Shown: piece by piece, positions 57,165-64,000 of the stretch
Layout of the letters: every line of letters starts with the position of its first letter
How positions within the stretch are numbered: the stretch's first letter is position 1
Source: Undaria pinnatifida
Taxonomy: Eukaryota > Sar > Phaeophyceae > Laminariales > Alariaceae
Assembly: GCA_012845835.1 (NCBI GenBank)
Contig: JABAKD010000019.1
Span: 14,805,420-14,869,419 of the forward strand
Direction: 5' to 3'
DNA: 64,000 bases
Program-made: the position numbers and the translations under genes
Notes under the pieces: model-generated
Told to the model about the DNA's origin: nothing
The model's database searches: none
The model's input: only the letters and a program-made list of their open reading frames with translations

Positions 57165-57425
57165 CTAGCGCGTCCTGCGGACCAATACACTAGCACCGCC
57201 AAGCTTCTCCGACTCGATAGTGGACCCCTCCCCCGAACCATTTCCCCCCACGAAACGGCCAGCCTTCAACAGCGGCTGCCCTCCCGGCGCTATGAGGTCG
57301 AAAGGAGCCGTCACCGGTTTCCCGTCGAGATCTGCCAGCGCTTGTGCCGCAACGTCAAGTAACGCGGTCACGGGATCGGACTTTTTGAAGCTGTGCACGA
57401 CCTTCTTCCTGTCGCCCACGCGCAG
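57165..57425 (-). CDS. ATXN3: Ataxin-3-like terminal exon: UBX-like domain
   Basis: Acceptor CCCTGTCTAG|CTG, then 86 codons and TAG. The UBX signatures are a basic strand (RKKVVHSF), a helix (KSDPVTALLDVAAQAL), a PFDLIAP strand and the closing STIESEKLGGASVLVRR, equivalent to 'TLEE.GL...A.L.V' in UBX proteins. An insertion of Gly/Ser-rich sequence sits in the loop before the last strand. Confidence 0.82.
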   Translation of the reverse strand: MRVGDRKKVVHSFKKSDPVTALLDVAAQALADLDGKPVTAPFDLIAPGGQPLLKAGRFVGGNGSGEGSTIESEKLGGASVLVRRTR

Positions 57426-60400
57426 CTAGACAGGGCACGCGCAAGAAATCAAACAAGGACGCCGTGTTGCAAGGGGGCGCAGCAGACATACGTTGCCAGC
57501 AGGCGTGCCGGGGGGGGGGGGAGGGGGGCGGGGGGGCGGGGGGAGCAAGGTTCATGTTGTCAGCAGGCGTGCGGGAGGGGGGGGGGGCGTCCTCGCTTTT
57601 TGCCTGCCTTAGTAATTTGACTATAGATAATGCACCCCTTTGGAGACGGACCACCGTCCCTACTCCTAATAGACACCGCTAACATCTGGGCTCTCATTAC
57701 TTTTCTTCCATTTTGACTCCTGGAAACGTTTTGCTCATCCTATCCTTTTTCTGTTTGGCATGCGCGAGGGCGGGGGGGGGTGCACACGGGGAGAGCAATG
57801 CAAAACACACCTAGCCAGCAGGTGCGCGCAGGGGGACGGGGATGGGGGCGGGGGGGCGAGGGTCACACAACTGTTCCGTTCGGAGCCAAAAAACAGGTGC
57901 ATGCTGGGAGCAAAATAGAAAACCACACGCCATCACGAGCCATGCGATCGGCCAAAAATGATCGGCGCAGAACGTAATGATTAAACATTAAACGAAAACC
58001 TACCTTGATCGGAGCATGCACAACACGAAAATAACACGAAATTATGAACCTGGCGAAAAAACGTTAGAGCTGTCTCCACGTTATTAGAACAGATTACTTG
58101 GAACTTATGTGAAAATTTGATAGTGTGTGTGTTTCTCGCACCTGAAGTCTAACGAAGTTAAAAAGTTTTGCGCTACACAAATTTCGCCTTGATGCGTTGC
58201 GCAGACCGGCATATCCTAAAATGTACCGGTACCTGATGAAAACGAGCTGTTGTTCGGAACATGCACAGCAGGAAAACCAAAAGGGTGTGTGGGTGTGTCG
58301 CGCACCTGTACTCGCACGACGTCGGGCCCTTTCGGCTGAACTTCCGGCACCGGTTGCGGAGTGAAGCAATCTTTCGCGTCAAAGAGCCCCAGGAGCAGTC
58401 GCAGCAGTCGGAGGACAACGCCCAGGGGTCGGGGGTCAAGGCTACACTTCGTACAAAACAGCAGGAGATACATGCAGGGCACAAGCAGGCATTTCAAAGC
58501 GCGAGCCAGCATATCTCGTCTCCCTTGAAGGTGGAATCAACTTCATGTATTTCATGAATACATTAAACCAGTTCACCCCTGCATGACTGCCGAGAAGGAA
58601 CTATATCAAATGTACGAGTAGCCTGAACTACAAGGGCTGGTCGGTGCCAAATGGCCAATTATTTTTTCTGTAATTTTCAATCGTTTTCTATAAAGTGTTT
58701 TACCTGGTCTATCTCATAGGCATGCCGTATTCCCGCTTTTGAACTTGCGACACCCCGGGATTTCAATCCAACCACATCCCGAAGGGGAACCTTGTATATA
58801 TCTACAAGGGCTCAGCTCCGCGGGCAGCTGGCGCCGCCCGCTACGTTCCAGTAGACTTGACAGTGCATTCAAAGCCAACATACTGGTATCAACGCCCCAT
58901 AAAGGATGCCAGGTGGTTTGCACCTTTTTTTAGTAAAATGAAAAGCGCAGGCTTTTATAGCAGCCACCAAACGCGCGTTGTTATGAATCCGAAGCGGTGA
59001 GGGACAAAACCTGTGTACTGACTATACGAAAAAACAAGAAAAAAAATCATCCCTCATATTAAGCGAAGATAATTGCGAGGTTTTCATTGTAATGGCCGGT
59101 ACTGGGAGGCTTGATACATCGGAAAGCGCATCTGGGACTAACCTTTACGCTAACGCATGTAACCCACCCAGGGTTGTTCGTGTAATTGCCACGACCCACC
59201 CATGGTTGTTCGTGGAAGTGCCATGTAGGGGTTTACGCCCGGGTCTCTCTCTGGACCTCTAAAATAAACAATTACAAGGCTCATCGGGTCAAAGTGTACC
59301 TGTCGGCGCCGGCTGATCTCGTTCCAACGATAGCGAGATCGCGCGCGCCATCTCCATCTCGGCGTCTCCTTCCTCATCCTCTTCCCCCAAACCCTTCCCC
59401 TCCCCCTCCTGAAGCATGCTAGCTCGTATGGCCATCGCCATCTCCGCATCTTCGCCGCTACCCAAACCGGCACCGTATCCGCCGCTAGCAGCTCCGCCGC
59501 TATTGGTCGACGCTTGTCCGTCTAGTCGCTGTCCAGGGCCCGAGTTGAGCCACACGTCGGTAGCTGCTGTTGGAAGTGCGGCTGCGGAGCTTTTAGCTGT
59601 GTTGGCAGTTCAAGGGCGGAACACGCCGAGTAGGCGGGAGGGAGTCGCATGATTCTACTGCAATAGAGCACCAATTATAAATAAAAGGTACGAGGGGGTG
59701 ACCAGATGCTGCTGTTTCTACAATATGAGCTTCAAGGAGGTCGCTACCGTAGATGCTGCTGCACATTCACATGATGTAACTGCTGTACAGAGTACCGCAT
59801 ATAGAGTGATCTAGTGTGGAGTAACCCTAACGTCCAAAAAAGCAACCCGGTGAGTAAGCTAAGATACAATATAGCTGTCGCTAAAACGAGCGACAGCTGA
59901 TAGATATAACTGTCGTCAGACGTACAGAGTACCGCATATAGAGTGATCTAGTGTGCAGTAACCCTAACGTCCAAAAGAGCAACCCGGTGAGTAAGCTAAG
60001 ATACAATATAGCTGTCGCTAAAACGAGCGACAGGTGATAGATATAACTGTCGTCAGACGTGTGCGCCCACGGGCCATTGGTTCGTGTGATTGCGAGGGGC
60101 ACCACAGGTGGAATAGAGTTGATGTGACGTTTGGCCCAGCAGAGCCTCAACGGCAGTTGCGTCCTGACCTGCGTTCCCCCGTCCTGCCAAGCAGTGTCTA
60201 CGGGAGAAATCGGCACACAACTTCTATATCTCTCCTGAGACGACCATTCCCCCCCTGAGTACCCTCTGAACTTGACAACGTAAAGGGGGAGGTTCGGCGG
60301 GGGCGCGTCGTCTGCAAACACCAACTCGACGACTTGGCCTCGAATGCCGTTCACGAGTCCAACTTGTTGGTACAGGTTCTTCGTGAGCATGACCTTGGCT

Positions 60401-63400
60401 CCCTTAGCTAGGTAGAGGTCCCATTCAAGCCCCTCTGCCGTGTCTGCTGTCGCCCTTCTGGCGTTGGCGCACGGACCGAGTTTGGGTCAATCGCCCCCAA
60501 CGTACGTCTCTCCATGATGATCTACTCTCACCACGAGACAGCAGTAAATACACTCAGCGGACACACCCCTAGCGGGCACACACTCTCCATGCCCGCTCTC
60601 CGCTGGCCACTATTGTCGCCCGCTGCGCCCGTTGTCTGTGTGCTGCCCGCTGTGTGAGCGCTGTGTGCCGGCTGTGTGAGCGGTGTGTGCTGCTGTTTTT
60701 GCCCGTGTGGTCTGCTGTGTGTGTTGTGTGTGTTTTGTTGCTCCGTGGTGGTCTGCCTAGACCTGCAGTCTAAAATCAAATGATCCCACAATCAAGTTTA
60801 GTCGAAGACACGCACGCGAACTATTTTTTTTTCATGGGAGCCTATATTGCAAGGCCCAGGTGTAGATTAGAAACTCGCTTCGCTTGAACAAAATACACGT
60901 TAGGGTTACTTCAGGAGCTCCGTAAGTCGTCAGGAAGGCTTTGTTTGGCCAAAACTTCAAAGATCCCTATACATACCACACCCTGTACAATAGCCCACTG
61001 AAAATACCTTTTGGTTGTCAATAGGTTGGGGTATTGCCTATCGATATCTGTTGACGCCTTCGATAGGTATTCGAATTTGTCGATCAATACCTACTGCTTG
61101 GACCGATAGGTCCAGAAAAATTGGTAAAATAGGCTGTTGTTGTCAAGATAGGTGGTTGAATCCGTTTATCCATGCTTAGTTATTCCACCAATAGGTTTTG
61201 ATAAATCGGCACAGTAGGCAAATGTTATTTCAATAGGTGTGTCACATTATCGATCGATATATATATGACTGTGACCAATAGGTACGTGAAATTGTCGATC
61301 GATACCTTTTGTTTGACCAACGGGTGTATGAAATTGTCGATTGATATCTATTGCTATGACCGTTAGGTATAAAGCCCTGTACATTAGTCTGTTGAGTACG
61401 CCTGTTGGTCTGTGCACGAGTTGGTGTATCGGATAACGATTAGCTGGATACCGACACGTATTGTAATTTGTAATTGTAGGATGAAATTGCCGAGGGGGAA
61501 CTTTTTCTGTGCCCAATAGGTCCAGATGAATTGGTATGATTGATACCCCTGAAAAAAATAATGAGAGGTGTTTTTGTTGTCAACAGCAGCAGCAGCAGCT
61601 ATCGATTGCAATCCCCACAAACCTATCGATTAAAACTTCTAATAATACCAGGTATTATCGCAAATCTCCTGTTTTGAAACAAAAGGCAACAAGTAGGCCA
61701 AATGTACATATTGCTATCATCCAAGGTATGAATTCAAACAATAGCCTAGAGCATACGGTACGTATATGTATGTTCTTAGCAGTAGGGCGTACATTTAAAA
61801 GCAGTAGGTATCGATCGAAACCCTTGCAAATCAAAAAAATTGTCAGTAGGTATCGATCGATACGTTTGATAACCTATTCAAATGGGCAATGGGCATCGAC
61901 CGATACCCTTGCACACCTATTACATTGAACAATAGGTATCGATCGATATCATCGCACACCTATCGCTTTAACCAATAGGTATTCATTGGTGGGGACAAAA
62001 AGGTATTGTTAGAACGATAGCCTATTGGGAGTCATTTTCAAATTAGACTGGTGCCCAAGATACCTATCGATATATACCTTCGCACACATATCAGTTGCAC
62101 AATAGGCTATTGTGGCCACTGCCCTAACCCTATTGTTGCCTACAATACCTATCGATAGGCCCCAAAGCCAAGCTATTGCGCCCTGCGATAGGTATCGATC
62201 CTCATACATGCCGACCTAATGTTGGCCCAATAGCCTATTGGATAGGGTATTATCCAGGGTATAAGAAGGAACTGAACGGCACACAAACAGGTCGCTCTAA
62301 AACACTGAAGGCTTGAGCTTCGCATCGAACACACATATATACGTAGTAATCACCACCTTGTTGAGACCATCCACCTTTAGCTTCTTAGGGCACAACAACG
62401 ACAGCCAGCGTCGTTTTCGGGGATTCTCCGCTGGGCTGGAGGGGCGTGCGGCGTGGATAATGAATGGCGAACTATGAGTTGATTGTATACCGAGACGGGC
62501 TGTCTTCGAGCGCCTTTGCTCTCCAACGCTGAAACGATAAAATGACGAAAGGTCTACATACGGAGGCCTATAATCCGAAACATTAAAATGGTGAAAGTTC
62601 TGTCGATACCTATCGTCCGAAACAATATAATTGTGAAAGTAAATCGATACCTATTTCCCGAAACAAAAGATTTGGTGAAAGGTCTATCGATACCTATCGT
62701 CCCAAACAACAGGTTTGATGAAAGATATATCGATACCTATCGTTAGAAACCATAGGTTTCGTCTCGCAGTCCCAAAAGTAATAGTATATCGCCCCAACAA
62801 GAATGCTCTGTAAATTCCTATCGATAGCTCTCTGAATCAACGATAGGATCCTCTCGATTGCCTATTGACCTGGAACCCATTGTCCAGGGTGTGATACATA
62901 CCGTAGTGCGCGTCGTACCAAAATATAACGATACGGGCTGCGTTTGGATCGATGCATCAACCCCTCCTATTCGCCTCCAGCAAGTCCTCTACGCGGTACC
63001 AGCGGCGTCAACCGCAAGACATGCGGTGTCGATGCGGAAACAAAAAAAGACGGAGAGTGGTTCCATTAATTATGTCCCCAAGACAAAATAAAGCACCCAG
63101 ACAAAAATGACGATGAGGAGAGCGGTTGAAGGGATGTATCACCTCCCCTATTCGCCTCCAGCAGGTCCTTGACGCGGTACCAGCAGTCTCGCGCGCCATC
63201 CCCAGGCTCGCTAGCCGGCGGCGGCATGTCCTTTCCCCTTACGACGAAGACAGAGTACCCATCGTTTCGAAGCTGGTGGAGGGTCGCCTCCAGAGCGAAT
63301 GTTGTGATGCGTGCTATGATATCACAAAAAAAGGCAAAAAACAATGGAGGGTATCCGCGTGGCAGGAGGCATGCGAAAGGCAAGGGGATCAGAATAAGTA

Positions 63401-64000
63401 GGAATGGTAGTAGTGGGTGTATCAATATTAGTAGCAGTGTGGGAGGCAAGGGAATCAAGTTGATAACACGATTAATAGTGTAGTGTTCGGGAGGGTTTCC
63501 GCACGGCAGGAGGCGTGTTTGTTCGTTTTGAAGATGGTGAAGCGTCGCATCCAAAGTCACTGTTGTGATGCGCGCTGTCACGTTAACAAACAGCAGTAGT
63601 ATAAGTAGCATACACGCACAAGGGGAGAGACAAGAGGCGTGCATAGGGCAAGAGGCAAATATGTTCGTCACGAAGCAGAGTATCCATCGTTTTCAAGGTG
63701 GCGGAAGGTCGCCTCCAGAAGGAATGTTGTGATGCGCGCTACCACATGCCCTGGTAAACAAATACGAACCAACAGTAGTATGCAGGAGGGTTTCCGCAAG
63801 ACAGGAGGCGTGTGGGGGACAAGGGGCAAGGGTTCTCGTCAGGAAGTACACAGGCATCGGCCATAGGGTTTTCACAGAAAGTCGGCGACGAAGAGACTAC
63901 TGACTCACAAGGATAATCCAGCGTTGAGTTGAGGTCCCAGTACACCCCTCCGATTTTTCGGATGGCCACCCAATGAGCGTGCCTGTTCAGCACGAACGCT
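57165..64000 (-). CDS. ATXN3: Ataxin-3-like deubiquitinase (Josephin-UIM-UIM-UBX), N-terminus outside window
   Basis: A cysteine protease of the Josephin family that removes or trims ubiquitin chains. Exons at 64000-63909, 63313-63143, 59566-59300, 58340-58306 (start uncertain) and 57425-57165 join in one frame, with introns of phase 1, 1, 1 and 0. Visible parts in order: the Josephin segment with catalytic His (HAHWVAIRKIGG) and Asn (WDLNST), the final Josephin strand (NDGYSVFVVRG), two ubiquitin-interacting motifs (AEMAMAIRASM and AEMEMARAISLSL), and a C-terminal UBX-like domain (VRVQ|LRVGDRKKVVHSF ... GGASVLVRR). The catalytic Cys exon lies beyond the window. UBX domains usually bind the p97/Cdc48 N-domain, so this protein may carry its own p97 link; that is inference. 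Most exons have decayed copies in the introns or 3' flank. Confidence 0.88.
57480..57880. repeat. Repeated CAGCAGG(C/T)G(T/C)GC + G-run units
   Basis: TTGCCAGCAGGCGTGC, TTGTCAGCAGGCGTGC and TAGCCAGCAGGTGCGC (57494, 57556, 57811) are each followed by a G-rich run. They lie in the intron before the UBX exon of the ataxin-3-like gene. Confidence 0.6.
58100..58170 (-). pseudogene. Decayed copy of the short UBX exon and its donor
   Basis: Minus strand FVRLQ|GTGCGAGAAACACACAC matches VVRVQ|GTGCGCGACACACCCAC at 58306, so exon end, donor and the following CA-rich intron start were copied together. Confidence 0.6.
58306..58340 (-). CDS. ATXN3: Ataxin-3-like short exon: first UBX strand
   Basis: It ends GTACAG|GTGCGC in phase 0 and supplies PDVVRVQ, the first beta strand of the UBX fold, which continues as LRVGDRKK in the next exon. 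The start is uncertain: GGAAG|TT (58340) and GAAAG|AT (58370) both fit the phase left by the UIM exon. A damaged copy of its 3' half with its donor is at about 58100-58170. Confidence 0.65.
58790..58890 (-). pseudogene. Decayed copy of the UIM exon end
   Basis: Minus strand LALNALSSLLERSGRRQL resembles MARAISLSLERDQPAP of the second UIM. The DNA word GGAACGTAGCGGGCGGCGCC aligns to GGAACGAGATCAGCCGGCGCC, and the following GAGCCCTTGTA aligns to GAGCCTTGTA in the intact 3' intron. Confidence 0.65.
59300..59566 (-). CDS. ATXN3: Ataxin-3-like exon: tandem UIMs
   Basis: Acceptor TTCCAACAG|CA, donor CCGACAG|GTACAC; 2 nt + 88 codons + 1 nt, in phase with the Josephin exon. A Gly/Ser linker is followed by two UIM helices, GEDAEMAMAIRASMLQ and GDAEMEMARAISLSLE, separated by an acidic GEEDEEG spacer. 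Both keep the acidic start, the central Ala and the Ser expected for ubiquitin binding. Confidence 0.88.
59786..60059. repeat. 137-bp tandem duplication with hairpin
   Basis: Two units (59786-59922, 59923-60059) differ at a few positions. Each contains GCTGTCGCT-AAAACG-AGCGACAGC, a 9-bp stem (8 bp in the second unit). The words TATAGCTGTCGC and CTCGCGCAGCA-type relatives also recur at 49115-49610. Confidence 0.85.
60100..60515 (-). pseudogene. PIF1-like helicase C-terminal fragment
   Basis: The minus-strand frame reads TAEGLEWDLYLAKGAKVMLT, KNLYQQVGLVNGIRGQVVEL, LYVVKFRGYSGG, a VPISPV segment and RTQLPLRLCWA. This is the domain 2 region of PIF1-family helicases, where family members continue 'A.TIHKSQG'. 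Here homology stops right after CWA and the sequence runs into an unrelated frame and then a 137-bp tandem repeat. A stop precedes the block. It lies inside the intron between the Josephin and UIM exons, on the same strand, and is best read as a truncated relic of a PIF1/Helitron-type gene. A separate unresolved exon is possible. Confidence 0.65.
61020..62850. repeat. Degenerate palindromic satellite (ATAGGTATCGATCGATACCTAT type)
   Basis: More than 20 occurrences of CTATCGATA, TATCGATCGATA or close variants. Units of about 44-57 bp are built as ACAATAGGTATCGATCGATA plus CC and a TTGCACACCTATT or GAAATTGT linker; the linker changes along the region. The unit core is a complete 24-bp dyad. It fills the intron between the Josephin and UIM exons. 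Confidence 0.8.
62935..63040 (-). pseudogene. Decayed copy of Josephin exon 3' half
   Basis: The minus strand reads WYRVEDLLEANR, nearly identical to WYRVKDLLEANR of the intact exon about 195 bp away, and then hits a TGA where the intact exon has its donor. The 5' half of the exon is absent. Confidence 0.75.
63143..63313 (-). CDS. ATXN3: Ataxin-3-like exon: end of Josephin domain
   Basis: Two nt, 56 codons, one nt. It starts TATCATAG|CACGC and ends GGGGAG|GTGATA. EATLHQLRNDGYSVFVVRG matches the last helix and strand of ataxin-3 Josephin domains; a charged linker follows and ends LLEANRG. Partial decayed copies lie at 63700-63765, 63530-63575 and 62935-63040. Confidence 0.9.
63530..63575 (-). 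pseudogene. Decayed copy of Josephin exon 5' half (nearer)
   Basis: Minus strand ARITT, then LDATLHHLQNE, against ARITTFALEATLHQLRND in the intact exon. It breaks before the GYSVFVV strand. Confidence 0.7.
63700..63765 (-). pseudogene. Decayed copy of Josephin exon 5' half (further)
   Basis: Minus strand GTGGTAG|CGCGCATCACAACA retains the acceptor; RITTFLLEATFRHLENDGYS then follows, ending in a stop. It is the best preserved relic of this exon. Confidence 0.75.
63909..64000 (-). CDS. ATXN3: Ataxin-3-like exon: Josephin His/Asn segment (runs off window)
   Basis: The sequence reads AFVLNRHAHWVAIRKIGG, then VYWDLNSTLDYP, and ends TATCCTT|GTGAGT. The His of HAHW and the Asn of DLNS correspond to the second and third members of the Josephin Cys-His-Asn triad. 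The one-base overhang T joins to CA of the next exon to make Ser. Confidence 0.9.

Overview
The window is nuclear DNA from an intron-rich eukaryote. It has no ribosome-binding sites, operons or long open frames. The coding pieces are short exons bounded by GT/GC...AG splice sites and separated by introns of 0.3-5 kb. Exons are GC-rich and have a coding look against AT-richer, repeat-packed surroundings. Exon size, intron load and gene families would suit a photosynthetic stramenopile such as a brown alga, but this is a weak inference and nothing here proves the lineage.

Layout. About 1-38.2 kb is mostly gene-poor repeat DNA. It holds a tRNA-derived SINE family (4 copies), a poly(A)-tailed retroposon family (3 copies), a third dispersed family (about 8 full or partial copies), three PIF/Harbinger-type non-autonomous DNA transposons, a 919-bp tandem duplication, decayed tandem arrays and many micro- and minisatellites. 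Scattered in it are several orphan exon candidates of unknown function (4.4, 5.8, 8.1, 16.2, 17.1, 24.9 and 33.3-33.9 kb).

From 38.3 to 55.7 kb on the plus strand lies a class-3 lipase gene. Six exons can be joined in phase: 38301-38468, 41070-41267, 44688-44911, 48614-48775, 50622-50829 and 55555-55665. The Ser-Asp-His triad is complete and two introns have GC-AG ends. One intron holds a 2.4-kb hAT-type element with a perfect 8-bp target duplication. The last holds a PIF/Harbinger-type element with perfect TTA duplications.

From 57.2 kb to the window end, on the minus strand and convergent with the lipase, lies an ataxin-3-like deubiquitinase gene with the order Josephin, UIM, UIM, UBX. Its exons (64000-63909, 63313-63143, 59566-59300, about 58340-58306, 57425-57165) also join in phase. 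A large intron carries a truncated PIF1-like helicase fragment and a satellite built on a TATCGATA palindrome.

The most striking observation is that almost every exon of both genes is accompanied, in the adjoining intron or 3' flank, by one to three decayed partial copies of itself, often including the splice site or the stop codon. The same pattern of decayed local duplication appears around at least one orphan exon (24.9/25.4 kb). A second widespread oddity is the short dyad-symmetric word TACC(A/T)GGTA, seen more than 20 times across the window where less than one would be expected.
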